From Argentina anserina (lineage: Eukaryota > Streptophyta > Magnoliopsida > Rosales > Rosaceae): 64,000 bases of DNA. Positions 37,481 to 50,500 of this stretch are shown in pieces. The position numbers and the translations under genes were made by a program. The stretch spans positions 22,258,001 through 22,322,000 of the forward strand of contig NC_065873.1 in NCBI RefSeq assembly GCF_933775445.1, written 5' to 3'. The notes beneath the pieces are model-generated. The model was not told the origin of the DNA and searched no databases. It worked only from the letters and a program-made list of their open reading frames with translations. Numbering within the stretch: the stretch's first letter is position 1; each line of letters starts with the position of its first letter.

Positions 37481-38130
37481 AAGGTTGTGCATGTGGAATG
37501 TGGGTTTTCTTTTTTCCTTTTCTGTGTCACTATTACACAAATACTCTAATTCACATAGGGACACTAAACACATTATGTACCCTACAACCACCGAACATAC
37601 CACTAAAAGATTTTGTTGGCTTCTATAAAAGAGAATCTTTATCCTACATGATTCAACCCTTCACAATGAGAGGGGCAATTGAGTTGTTCTATTTACATCA
37701 CATATAACAGCCTTGCATACATGAAACTTTGACAAGAGGTTATACTGGGTCCAGAAGGCATTGATAAATTGGGCACAAATTAAAGAAGAAAGAGCAAGAA
37801 ACCATATATATTCAGACTACTTCAAGGCAGGGTAGGATAGCAGGATTTTCAACAAATATTGATTACTTGACATAATCTTCGCCTTTGTTTGTAAGTAACA
37901 AAGTACAGTGGTTGCAATCATGCATACTGACAGCACCAAGCAAGAAAATACAGATCTAAGTATGTAAGAGATCTATAGGGAAAGAGCAACTAAACAAAAT
38001 ATAAAAAAGAATAAAATAAAATGACAGAAGTTTAAGGACAAATGAAGTGATATAAAGACCAAACATTCTCCAGCAGTGCACACAACGCAGTGAGATCTAG
38101 CCAGTGATGCAAGGTGCCACCGCATCCCGT
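37481..38130. other. Spacer between the MITE and HCS1
   Basis: No gene seen. Part of this region is probably the 3' UTR of the minus-strand HCS1 gene, which ends at 38131. Confidence 0.45.
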
Positions 38131-41100
38131 TTAGTGAAGTTTTTGTCTGACTAATCCCTTGAAGAAGTCAAAACTATGGGAAAAAAGAAACAATATATCG
38201 TGGTTACTAAGGTTAAGATCACCAGCTTTATTTCTAAACATGCTCTGAATTATAACATGCATACGTATACAATTTGTTAATGTTGCAACTCATCTTATAC
38301 AGGAAAGGAATACTTCTGCAACTGTAGTAGGTCAGAAAAATGAAATTAAAAAAAGAAGGAAAAAACAAAAGGCTAAAAGGTTTCTTGGAAGATTTTAGTG
38401 ATCCTCTAGCTCCACCACAAAACCTTTTTACCTTTGTTACGAAAGAAACAAACACAAAAACACATAACACATTTTTTTCAACTATTGGTTTTTGTTGATA
38501 ATCACATTCAGATGCCCTACCAATTATGCCTAAGAAAGTAGATCTGGATTTAGAACAGGATAAGGCAAAAATCAAGAGGTCATTAAATGCGATGGTAGCT
38601 GCATGTTAGGGTTTCCATAGTAACTGTACTTGGACAGACATGAATAATACAACACATGGTTAACGATATTACTACAGCTACGTATGGAGAAACAAAATTT
38701 TGGAAAGGACTGATACAAGCTGTCCTTTTGGCCATGGTTTATAAGAAAACTCTGCCCATGTCTGCTATGATATGGAATTGTCATTTCTTCACCATGAGAT
38801 GTCTCAATTTTACCTAGATTGTAGTTAAGGACAACTGGCTGCAAACAAATAGCTTTAATAATGCATAACTGGTACCATATCAGAAGAGTATTCAACTGAT
38901 ATTAGAATAAAGCAAAACTATGTTGGGATTTAATACCATGATTATGCAACACTTCCTACTAAATTCAAAATGTCAACACTGAATATAATTGACTCATCTT
39001 GAATCTGAAATCTAGTCTTATGATCCCTCAGTGATAAACATGACTACTCACTAAAGTTTCAATAGCAAAATGATCAATGACTTGATGAGAGATGGAAACA
39101 TGTTCTTTCACAAAGAAAAGTATCAGGGTGACCTAGTGTTTCCTGTTTATTTAATGGTAGGCTAGTTAAAAAATAATTTTATCACTGTCTTTTGTAATTC
39201 TGGATCCTTAAATGTTATGTATGCATCTAACACAAAAGGGCCTTTGCTTTCCTTTCACAAACATAAAAGAGGCAAATGGAAAAGAGTTCCTGACTCTTCT
39301 CAACATGGAGCGCAAGGAAGAAAGTAGTACAAGAATCGTAGATGAGAAAATTGATATTCTCGTATGGAAACTGAAACATGTTAACCAACTTTACCTATTG
39401 CCATCAGGATGGAGTTCACACATCTGATTGTCATCACCAATAGCTAACAAATATCCCGCTGATGTTAGACCCTGCACAGATCAAAGATTTAAATGCTGGG
39501 TAACTTAATAACAATATATGCTCTTCATGATGAGCTCTCCACACCATTTAGCACTCCTGTCATGCCCTAGAATTTTCTCTAAAACACTTTGAGAATTTCA
39601 TATTATGAAGAAATGCATATATACAGATGGTAAGAAGTAGTTGTTTTATGTATATTAATCATAATGACGTAGGTGGTACGACGGGCAACCACGATGGGTA
39701 TTAGTGAATTCAGGTTTATTTATATAAGAAAGGCATACAACTGTCTCTATTGATTCCTTAAATTATTAGGTTGAAAATTCTTGTCTTTTCCTTCACACCA
39801 ACAATTCTCACACCTTTTATTTACACCTTCTACAACTGCAGTATATAAAAAGAAATGGGCAAACTGATTCTGCAAATTCAAACTTAAATCAGCCATTAAA
39901 TTTTGCGTCTTAAGTATTTTTTTTTTGAATTATGAGAAATGAAAGCATATTTTTCATCAACAGAGTCAGTAACTCATCTAGCAATTTTCTACTTTGTCAC
40001 ACCTGAACGGTGACCACGTTCTCTACCACTTGGTCATCACTCTTTTCCTGCACAATAACCCTCTGGCCACTGCAGATATATAACCAAACTTGACTTCAGA
40101 AACAGGTCTATGGTAGTTATTCTGATTGACATGAAATTGCAAGGACAAATTAAAAGATTGAAAATCAAGTTTCTAATCGCGTTCAACTTCTCTGATTAAG
40201 GAATACACCAAGGAAGAGATATGAAGAACGTACAGGCCTTATGATTACTAAAGAATGTGGTTATTCTCTAATCTGCTAATGGACCCATGGCCATTTTTAC
40301 ACATCACATATACCAGAAAAAATTCTGGCATTGTTAGGCTATACCAACAGAGGACTAAATTCATAATAACAGAGAGAGGAGGGGAGGTTCTGGCTCCCGA
40401 ACACCACTTGACAAGAGGTTGTGATACGGTACTGCTGAGTCAAACAGTTATGGTGTACTGGGTGAGATGAACTTACAGAAACCATTTCGATCAACCTTTC
40501 TGCAGGTGTCTTAGGTTTTTGATGCCAAACAAGACTAAATCATAAAAATGCACATAGGACAATCCAAATAAACATGTCAGCATGTCACCTGTGTAGCCAT
40601 GTCTTATAGTATAGCTCCTCCAGAGATTGAAATCCTGCATGCCATAAAGAAAATTTGAATTAATTTGTCTTGCTCATCAAAGTAAAATCTTATTGCTTAA
40701 GATAAACTCTGAAAACAAAGGTTTGTATAATAAATTTTGTAGTGACATCTACCATTTCAATTTTAATATATTTCTGTAGGAAAAATTTAATGTTTAGAAG
40801 TGAAAAGAAAAAGGAAAAAAACAGCATCCAGGCAAGGGATAAATAATTAAAGAATTTTATAAGTATATCGCTGGGCTAGGAACTTGTAAAAAACGAGGTT
40901 ATTAAGGCATCAACAGGCAGAGTTGCTGTGAAACTATGAAATTAGATATAAATAACTCAAAAGTAAATGGGTATACTTGACAGGAACGTCGTATAAGGTA
41001 AAAATAAAAATATGGTTTTATTTTTATTTTACCTTGATTTATAAAAAGATCATTAAACTTCTCAAACTTGTTAAAGAAAGCAGCTAGAATCTCTTCTCTT

Positions 41101-42614
41101 CTAAATCGGTATGTTGTAGAAGACAATTCTCTAAGTACTGCATTCAAGCACGTGGTCGGTTTCTCATTATCGATATTCAAGCCAATACCTGCAAGAACAG
41201 AAGTAAATAAAGCACCTTATCGAGATCTACGTATAATTTAATACTTGAGTACATATATGTGCATGTTTGGTGGATATTGTACATTCATCTAACACTTGGA
41301 AGGCCCATGGTCTAGTAGTCAGTGAGCAAAACCCTGCAGTCTAGATCTGCTAATCAAAATCAAGGACCAGACTACTTACCAGCAGACACATTGAACTTCT
41401 TCGACTTGTATGTTGACGTGCATAAAATGCCTCCAACTTTAAGGCCATTTAAATATAGATCATTTGGCCATTTTATTCTAACATCAACATATGGCAAACC
41501 CTGAAATGGAGAAGATTTATCAACATCATGATCATAGCATAATATAATGACAGCAGATATGCATATCAACAATCAAATGCAAAATCACGAAGTAGCCAAA
41601 GTACATGGTACAAGAAAATCGTTTGCGCATCATTTTATACGGGCCGGACGGTCTTGTAGTAAAACTTATCAAACAATTCCCTGTTGCAACCTTTCTATAG
41701 TGAATGAACAATAACAACACACTTACATTTTTATCACAGACATCCTTAATCGCCTCCGTGACGGCTAGAGACACCACATATTGTATCAGCGGCACAACCC
41801 GCCCATCCTCCATCTGTAGAGTAAAAGAAAACAACAAACAGCCTTTGGGAGACTCCCACACATTCTTCGACCGGCCTGAAAAAAAATCACAAACTTCTTA
41901 TCCAAACCACAAATCAAGTTAACTCAAAATGCACAAAGCACTCTATACAGCTCAAAAATATAGAATCAGCAACAATTCATTGGCATTACAAACCTCTCCC
42001 TTTGTACTGAACATCAGCAACACAAACGGCACCGTTCGGAATCTCACAGAAATTCCTGCGATAAAACTAAAACAAACTTCACTCTATGCCACAGTAATTC
42101 TTCTTCAAAATTTTACAGACTGGAATCGTTACCAAACTTACTGAGAAACCACGTCCTGCGTCGACGGCAACCGCGGCGACCAAAGAAGCAACCGACCGAA
42201 CCGATCGGTGGAGAGAGACTTCATGAACGACTCGATTCCAAAACCGTCGCCGGCCTTGAACGGTTTCTCCGATTCCGAGGCCAACAGAATCGAAAGCTCA
42301 CTCTCGTCACCGAGCTTCAAAGCGTTGGTGTTCTTCAGCGCCTCCGCAATTTTATCCTCCGCCGCCGATTTTCCGCTCAACACTAATATACAGCTTGAAT
42401 TGCAATCCATGGCTGAACCAAAACACATCAAAATTAAATTCAAAGAAGAAGAATAAGAGATTTTATCGGTCACCAAAACAGTAGGAGCAAACTGACCTGA
42501 AACACTCGAGCTCATGCCGCGTGAGAAAATGGCGTTCTTCAGCGAGTTAGAGAAGCTCGCTGGGCTTTTGGTGAAGAAGAAGAAGGTGGAATAGGAAGAG
42601 ACCAGAAATCTCAT
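38131..42614 (-). CDS. HCS1: Biotin--protein ligase (holocarboxylase synthetase), ten exons
   Basis: The enzyme attaches biotin to carboxylases such as acetyl-CoA carboxylase. Exons: 42614-42497, 42412-42142, 42055-41994, 41875-41727, 41500-41380, 41188-41033, 40634-40589, 40069-40003, 39471-39395 and 38173-38131. Phases agree throughout, giving 369 residues, against my memory of 367 for Arabidopsis HCS1. Catalytic-core motifs are clear: YKGRGRSKNVW (the ATP/biotin GRGR loop), KWPNDLYLNGLKVGGILCT, and the C-terminal end FDFFKGLVRQK. The N-terminus (MRFLVSSYSTFFFF) is Ser/Phe-rich and could be an organelle-targeting peptide; a second ATG at 42410 (MDCNSSC) would give a cytosolic form, as described for Arabidopsis. 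The ATG at 42614 is chosen because the codon at 42647 is TTG. Intron 1 (42496-42413) is 84 nt and in frame. Confidence 0.94.
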
Positions 42615-42770
42615 TTGAGGAAATTGAAACGGTGACGGTGAATACAACTCTACTAGTCAATCTAAATGGGCGACACGTCATCTAGTGTGGGACCCGCGGA
42701 GTACTTGGAGCTCGAATATAAAAAACACTCTTCCCACGATTTAGTGGCAGTTCAAGGGTTAACAGCATTC
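42615..42770. promoter_or_regulatory. Short divergent (bidirectional) promoter between HCS1 and ASHR1 copy A
   Basis: Only 156 bp separate the HCS1 start codon (minus) from the copy A start codon (plus). For the plus gene, TATAAAA lies at 42717-42723, about 48-54 bp before its ATG. An ACGT-core CACGTCA lies at 42674-42680. An in-frame ATG at 42666 lies upstream of that TATA box and is therefore unlikely to start the protein. That the genes share regulation is inferred from spacing alone. Confidence 0.6.
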
Positions 42771-45700
42771 ATGGAGGAATTGCAGAGAGCTCTCGGATAT
42801 CACGGCCTGACCATTTCGAAGCTTCCGGAGAAAGGCCGTTGCCTCCTCGCCACCAAAGACTTCTCTCCCGGTCAACATCTTCTCTCACTCTACTGTTTTC
42901 TAGTTTTCATTTTTCTGTTCAGGAACAGTAAAAACCCTACGTTTTGAAAATGCAGGGGAAGTGATCATAAGCCAAGAGCCCTATGTATGCGCCCTGGACA
43001 ACTCCACTGATGAGCACTTCTGCGATGCTTGTTTTCGAAGGAGTAACCTCAAGAGGTGCTCCGGTTGCAAGTTTGTGTACTACTTCCCCAGCGCCTGCCA
43101 GGTAGTCGAGGTTTGAAGTTCGTTCATGGAGCTTGTTTTAGTTTATTTTGTGTTTCTTAAGTCTCGATCGAACGTTTGTGATTTGCAGAAGTCGGAATGG
43201 ACACTTCATCGTCTCGAATGTGAAGCCTTCTCAAAGGTTTTCAGACAGTTCCATCATGAAATTACGCCAGCGATTCGACTCACGATTAGACTCCAGTGTC
43301 GTTCTAAATTGGAATCTCAGAAGGTAAATCAATTATTTAATTAATGCGATTCATTTTGGAGATGAAGTTTTTTTGCTTATGTTTTATAGTTGCATTTGTA
43401 GATTATTCTTGCTTCTGCACTGGCCAACTACAACTTGGTGAAGGCTATGGTGTCCCGTATGCTTTTAAGTTCTTTTTATATTTTCCTGATCTCTGTTTAG
43501 TTATTATATGTTTGGTAATTTTACACATTGTTGAGTATCTTTTAATGAAGACATGCCAAAGATTGATGACGAGCAAAGGTCGCTGTATGTTGATTTGGCT
43601 TACTGCACCAGCAGGATACTGCCAGATATCGACAGAAAGGAGGTTGCAAAGAACTTTTCAAGGGTGAGCTTTGAAGAGTAATTACTGCTGTTCTGTTTTC
43701 CTCTTTTGTTTACGACATTTCTAAGCTGCCAATGATATTTTAGTGACTGCGGCTAGGAAACAATAGGGTAAAACTGTAGATTATGAAGTCGTTGAGGTCT
43801 TTATGCAGAACGCAATGAGATGTGTGCAATTTGTATTGTCAATTTGGCAACTCCCGGACTCATCCAATGTAAATTATCATGTGTTACTATGTTGTTGTTT
43901 GCATTCATTATTAGCACTCATTTTCTCGTTAGAAGCACAAATTATTGATCTCACAAGGGATGCACATGATTCATCTTTATTAGAAGAGTATTTTGGATTT
44001 CAATCATTCTAATAGTGATGTTTTTGGATTTGGATTCTCAACAATTTATGCAGGTGGCATTGAACGCCCACACAATTCATGGGGAGTCATTTGAACACTT
44101 GGGTAGAGGACTCTATCCTGCCATTTCATTCATCAACCACAGGTATGTATGTTAATCAATGGAACAATTCTTGATTTTATCCTCTTGTTGTTGGTTTGCT
44201 AACTTGTTCTGTTCATGTAGCTGCTTGCCCAATTGTTTTTTTTTTTTTTTTTTTTTTTTTGCATTTGAGGGAAGGAAAGTTGTTGTTCGTGCTGTGCAAC
44301 ATATACCCAAAGGAGCTGAGGTAGTCCATGCTCCTTTTGTTTGTTTAAAATTTCGATATTCTATTAAAATTGAGAGAAGAAAATTAATAGAAGATTTTTT
44401 GAGCTTAACACATAGAACTATAGAGCAAAAGAATGCTAAAAAAGAAAAAACTTATTGTCACAGAAGGTTTTACAATGGAGGAAAGCGGGATTGTCCATTT
44501 TCCCTGATTGAGTCTAGATATATCCCTTTTGTCAGTTCATTAACTGTTCCCATAAGGACTGATAAGCTTTACTTTTCAGGAATGCAAATATTTAACAATT
44601 CTCTTTAACACACTCGTAAATCTCACTTCTAAGGGATTTATCCTTGCATATTTTTTGCAGAATTAGAATATTTTTGTATCCAAGTCTTGTTCTTTTGGGA
44701 ATAGTTGTAAACTTGTAAGGGCGCGCGCACACACACACACACATATGGTTTGTATCAAGCCAATTATTAACTCTAAAGGGTTCTCTGTTGGTGACATTTA
44801 TAAGGTGTTGACAAGTTACATTGAGTTTGCTGGAAGCACCGCAACTCGGCAAAAGGCCCTGATGGAAAAATACCTTTTTACCTGCACATGTCCCCGCTGC
44901 GTTAACATGGTACTCACCTATGACTATTCTGGTTTATGTTATGTTGTATAGAAGCACGTTTGCGAGACATGTTACACTTTGTCTTTAGTACTGTACCTAA
45001 ATTAGTTTCTGTATTTTGATGATAAGTGAAGTTGATGGTTTATATTGAAAGGGTCGGTGTGATGATATCCACGAAAGTGGAGTTCTCGAAGGCTACTGAT
45101 GTGCGGATAATGAATGTGATGGCCTCTTGCGTTGCGACTCTGGTATGGAATTACCTGTAGGCTAGTCAGTGTAGTCACTGTGGTGACAAGTTGGATGATA
45201 AATGCAGGTAGCTAGCTCATACAAGTCTATCTCATATCTTGCAATATGGATGTGCAGATGATAATGGATTCATATGCCAACAATGCGGTCGTCTTAAGAG
45301 CAAAGAAGAGATAAGAGAGATGGAAAGGGAAATGAAAACATTGCAGGAGAAGGCTCTTAAGGCTGAAAAGTCTGCATATCAGTATCCTTTTTTCTTTATC
45401 TTAAGCATTACTGGTTGGATTTTTTTATTATTGACGATATAATTATGATTGTCAATACCGGAATTTACATTTGATATGATAGATTTCAAACCGCGTAAAG
45501 AGGGGTAGAACAGCTTGATCTTTGACCAACTTTAGCTTACCAGGAACTAGTAGCTATGTATAAGGAAATTGTGACACTCCAGAGGAAACTGTATAGTCCT
45601 TGCTGCATCTATTTGGCCAAAACTTGGGAGGGGATTATGATGGTAGGCTGGTAGCTTATTGACTTTTAATATATTCTCAATTTCTTGTAATGATGAAAGT

Positions 45701-46672
45701 AGTTATCATAATAATAGTAATGGTAAATATATATATTACTCATCAATGGCTTTATGTAGTTCATTGATCTGATGAATTCATCTTTGTCTTCAGACTTCAA
45801 CTGGAGTGAAGCTCTAGCATATTGCCGATTGATCATTTCACTGTATCAAAGTATGTTTCTTCTTTCCAAAATAGAATATTAAAAATTCTTATACTGAAAC
45901 TAAATATGAGAAAACATGTCCCATGCTTAGTTTAGTGTACGCTGAAGTTATGGCTTCTTAACTTGGTGCTTCATTGTATAAGCTATATTGCATTTAGTTT
46001 TCTTGATTCTGCCGATACAGTATATTGCATTTAGTTTCAAGGTCAAAGTATTGTTGTGTTGGTTCTTGTTGCTCAGATAATTGGCATTGGTAGAAGCCGA
46101 TTGAAAGTAAATTAGTTCTATCGGCAGAAACGCAATGGAAGCTATTAGGATATTTGAATTAATCAGTGGAATGTGTGCGCTTCTTACAATTAGTATTTTA
46201 AATTCTGTTTGTTTTTTTTTTTGACAAAAACTTGTGACATAAGTAGTACTCTAGTAGTATGAGTGTATTAAAAGTAAATCATGAGTCATGCGTATCTGTT
46301 TACAAATGTATGTATTATGTCATTGATTATTGCTGTGAAGTTGCTAAATTGCCGAACTACTGTATTTCATTGTAGGAGTATATCCAGGCACTCATCCTTC
46401 AATTGGATGGCATCACCATGCCTGTGGAAAGATGGAATGGTTAGTTTATTGTAGCCTAATTAATTGCAGAACCTTCTATTCAATCATTTAATAAGCTGAT
46501 TACTTGGCACAGGTTACTTGGAGAGGTCAAGAATGCTCTGATATTTATAACCAAGGCAGTCGATATTCTGCAGATTTCTTATGGGACAAGCACACCCTTC
46601 ATGAATGATCTTATCAGTATATTGGAGGAGATACGTGCCTCGATGATGAATAAATTTACTAGTCTATGCTAG
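42771..46672 (+). pseudogene. ASHR1: ASHR1-type MYND-SET protein, tandem copy A, disrupted in exons 9-10
   Basis: ASHR1 proteins resemble animal SMYD lysine methyltransferases: MYND finger, SET domain, C-terminal helical repeats. Exons: 42771-42870, 42956-43101, 43189-43323, 43402-43456, 43551-43663, 44054-44142, 44221-44320, 44805-44909, 45052-45142, 45258-45381, 45536-45642, 45760-45850, 46376-46439 and 46513-46672. The SET core NHSCLPN, SYIE and post-SET CTCPRC are readable. Defects: the MYND cysteine in the usual YCS position is Phe (YYFPSAC); a run of 25 T (44236-44260) in exon 7 encodes eight Phe; TGA at 45097-45099 in exon 9 replaces the Arg codon seen in copy B; a 5-bp deletion in exon 10 shifts the frame. 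A truncated MYND-SET product remains possible. Confidence 0.78.
44236..44260 (+). repeat. T25 homopolymer inside exon 7 of ASHR1 copy A
   Basis: Twenty-five consecutive T residues replace the copy B residues SVLL just after the SET motif NHSCLPN. The frame stays open and encodes eight Phe, then Ala-Phe-Glu-Gly. It may be a slippage product under relaxed constraint. Confidence 0.85.
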
Positions 46673-47518
46673 CTCGCCTTAGGATTTTGCTGTTCAACAT
46701 TGCACTTTACTATTACTTCGACTTATTATGTATCAACCTGTGGGCGAGTTGCACGAGGTGACACAAAAGCAGTTGGAATAGGTTATGACATGGGAAGACT
46801 GAATTTTGAGTGTGGCTTTCTGGCATTCCCCACACAACAGATCCTTGTCCAGTACTTCAATACAATTCCAGTTCTGATCTAGTTTTTTGCTACATCTCAA
46901 AAGAGTTTATTCCAAACCTTTTCTTTTCTTAATGAGAAAGGGACTGCGTCGTATTATAATTCAGACACGAATATAGGTGACAAAACCACTATCTGCAGCT
47001 TATGTGCAAGGCAAGAAAATGTGGCTACTACATTATTTGGATAGTCTGGTGATTTTGTTTGGTTTTGAAACTTGATTTTTTAGGTGGTTTTGCATATTCT
47101 AATCTTTTTATATTTACGCGTATAGTCTGCCGTGTATTGTTGTACATTTGTATGTTATGCATAAGAGATTGTGTGTGTGATAATTAACCTACTTTCTCTG
47201 ACCTATTTATAATGCAATAACGGTCGCAACAGTCGCATAATTTCGGTTATGTATTTATGTTTAATAGAATTATATATTTATATTGTTACATTTCTGAGCG
47301 ATCAATAAATCACGATGTGCATTAAAACGTTAAAATGGTAATACGAAATGTGATGGACAAAGCGACTGATCACGGTTCCCACAACGCCGTGGAGGCGGGT
47401 GACACTTCATTTATGGGGGGACCCGCCAAAACTAAACCCCAATAGAAATAGAAAAACCTTCTCCTCCGCCAGTTTGCGGTGGTTTTGAGTTTTGGAGCGA
47501 ACGCCGAAGCAGGATATA
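46673..47518 (+). promoter_or_regulatory. Spacer between the two ASHR1 copies, probable promoter of copy B
   Basis: 846 bp with the 3' flank of copy A and the 5' flank of copy B. No TATA box is clear. The last 150 bp are less AT-rich than the rest. No other gene is visible. Confidence 0.4.
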
Positions 47519-50500
47519 ATGACGGAGGAGCTGCAGAGCGCTCTCGAGAATCGCGGCCTAACCGTTTCGAATCTTCCAGACAAAGGCCGTTGCCTCCTCA
47601 CCACCAGAGACTTCTATCCAGGTCTCCCTCTCTTCTCCTTTGGGTTCTCATTTTCCATACAACAGTGTAAAAACGGTGCGTTTTGAAATGGCGCAGGGGA
47701 GGTAATCATAAGCCACGAGCCCTACGTGTGCGTCCCAAACAACTCCGCCGATCACTCCAAGTGCGATGGTTGCTTCGAATCCAGTCTCCACCTCAAGAAG
47801 TGCTCCCGCTGCCGGGTCGTCTTCTACTGCTCCGCGGCATGCCAGGTTTGCCCTAGATAGCTCTGAATTGGAGCTCCGTTTTACTTTTTCTCGACGATTT
47901 TGATTTGAAAGCTCCGGCGTTTTGTGATTGGCAGAAGTCCGAGTGGAAGCTGCACCGCGTCGAATGCGAAGCTCTCTCGAAGCTTCCAAAGGAGAAGAGA
48001 AGGGCCGTCACGCCCTCTCTCCGTCTCATGATCAGACTCTACTGCCGTTCAAAGCTTCAGTCTCAGAAGGTCAGTGATTAATTTTGTTTTTTTGTTTTTA
48101 TATAAATGAAGATTTTGATTGTGTTGTTGTTTTGTTTTGTAGGCTATTGCTGTTTCTGCTATGGATAATTACGGTTTGGTGGAGGCATTGGTGGCTCGTA
48201 TGTTGCCGGATTTTGCTTTCGTTGCGGTTTTGACTGTTAGTTTGTTTTTGTGTGACTGGATTTCTGATCTGTGTTAATTCAGACATGTCGGAGGTCGACG
48301 AGAAGCAAAAGGTGCTGTATGCTCAGATGGCTAACCTTGTCAGCTTGATACTTCAGCGGCCCGATATCAATATAAAGGAGATTGCTGAGAACTTCTCAAA
48401 GGTGTGCTTTTAGAAGCTGTTTTGGAGTTTCTTTTCTGTTAGTATTACAGAATATTTGAAATATGTTTATCTTTCCGAAGCCGCAGAGTTCAACCCGTGT
48501 AGGAAATGTTCAGTGGAAAACCTATAGCAGTTAAAGTACTTAAGAAATTTATGTAAAGAATATGATGTCGAAGTGTAACGTCAATTTGGCAAGTCCTCAA
48601 CTCAACCTATGCAAGTCATCATGACCTACCAAAGAATATATAGAAAAGGCTGTATTACAGTGTTGCTGTTTGGTTAATTTTAGCGTTTCTTTTTCTTATT
48701 CGACCCACATTTTTATTTTACCAAAGGGTGTTCAAGTTCATCTCCATTGGAAGATTAATCTTTATAGTCCAATCTTTCTAACACTGAGATGTTTCTGAAA
48801 TTTGAATCTCTACGATCCATGCAGTTTGCTTGCAATGCACACACAATTTGTGATAGCGAATTGAAACCCCTGGGTACAGGACTCTATCCTGTCATATCAA
48901 TCATTAACCACAGGTAACTATTTTTTTTTCAATGGATGGCTGTGTTCTTGATTTTACCCTCTTGTTAGATTTACTAAACCCTTTTGGTGATGTAGCTGCT
49001 TGCCCAATTCTGTTCTCTTGTTTGAGGGAAGGACATCTGTTGTTCGTGCTGTGCAACACATACCCAAAGGAGCGGAGGTAGTCAATCTTTCTTTAATATG
49101 TCGGTGGTTAGGATGTTCAATGAGAAGGGAGATTAATGTGTAGGGGTTTGTGTCTAGAGATGCTTCTTGACTCATTAGGGGTAATATTGACAAGCTTCAA
49201 CTGCTTTAGAATTAGACATCAAAGGATAAACAATACTACAAAAAGTTACAATATAAGGCTCTAACATTGGAGGAAAGCTGGATCCTCCTTTATTTGGCCT
49301 AATTGAGTGTAGAATCCCTTGGTTATTTCGGACAGCTTCATTAACAGAAAGGATGAGTACCTTTATTCTGCAAGAATGGAGATATCTTAACAATTTTATT
49401 CAGTGTGTTCACTGTACTCAGTCCTACTGCTTCTATCCTTGCTGATGGTAATGTTGATATAGAAAATGCTTTTATTGAGAATATTTTTCAAGTCTCCGTG
49501 GCTAATAAGATTTTTCTCCTCTTCTTTCTCCAAAAAAAAAAACATCTCTCTTTTCCTTTTGGTTGGAGACTGACTCTTTATCATGTTATATGATATTTTC
49601 TACGCATTTCTAAAGTCTTCTCTGTTGGTGAAATTCTGTAAGGTATTGATAAGTTACATCGACACTGCTGGAAGCACTGTGACTCGGCAAAAGGCACTGA
49701 AGGAACAATACCTTTTTACCTGTGCATGTCCTTGCTGTATCAAAGTGGTAATCAACTATCTATTCTCTGTTTGTGTGTGTGTTCCTATGGATGATAAGTG
49801 GAGTTTGTTTTATATTGAAGGGTCATTACGGGGATATTCAAGAAAGTGCTATTCTGGAAGGCTACCGTTGCAAAGATAATAAATGTGATGGGTTTTTGCT
49901 TCGCGACTCTGGAATGGAATTACCTGTAGACTAGTCACTGAAGTAAAACAAAATATATAGGCAGGTGGCAAGTAAAAACAACTCGATCTTGTTTCTTGAA
50001 ACTTGATTCTATTTGCGATTTCAATTTGTAGATGACAAGGGATTCATATGTCAACAATGTGGACGTCTTAAGAGCAAAGAAGAGATTATTGAGATGGAAT
50101 GTGAAATGAAATCATTGCAGCAAAAGGCTATTATGGCTTTAGAATCTTCACCCTCTATCAGTATCCTTCTTTGTTTTGTTCAGCATCACTTATTTTGGCA
50201 AATGAAATCATTGCAGCAAAAGGCTATTATGGCTTTAGAATCTTCACCCTCTATCAGTATCCTTCTTTGTTTTGTTCAGCATCACTTATTTTGGCACACT
50301 CGGATGTCTCAATCACTGACAGTATTTTCACTGGTTTTATATTTTCACTGGCTTGCTTAAAAACTATAGAAATATAATTTAGTTAATACTTTGATATTAG
50401 ATGGTTTGTTCTTTGACCAAATTTAGCTTACCACAATGTAATAGCAATCTTGAAGGCAATATAGACAATCCAGAGGTATCTGTATCATGATTTCTGCATC

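Noticed and set aside
42666..42770. 35-residue N-terminal extension of ASHR1 copy A
   Set aside because: In frame, but a TATA box lies within it and copy B and Arabidopsis ASHR1 start near the second ATG.
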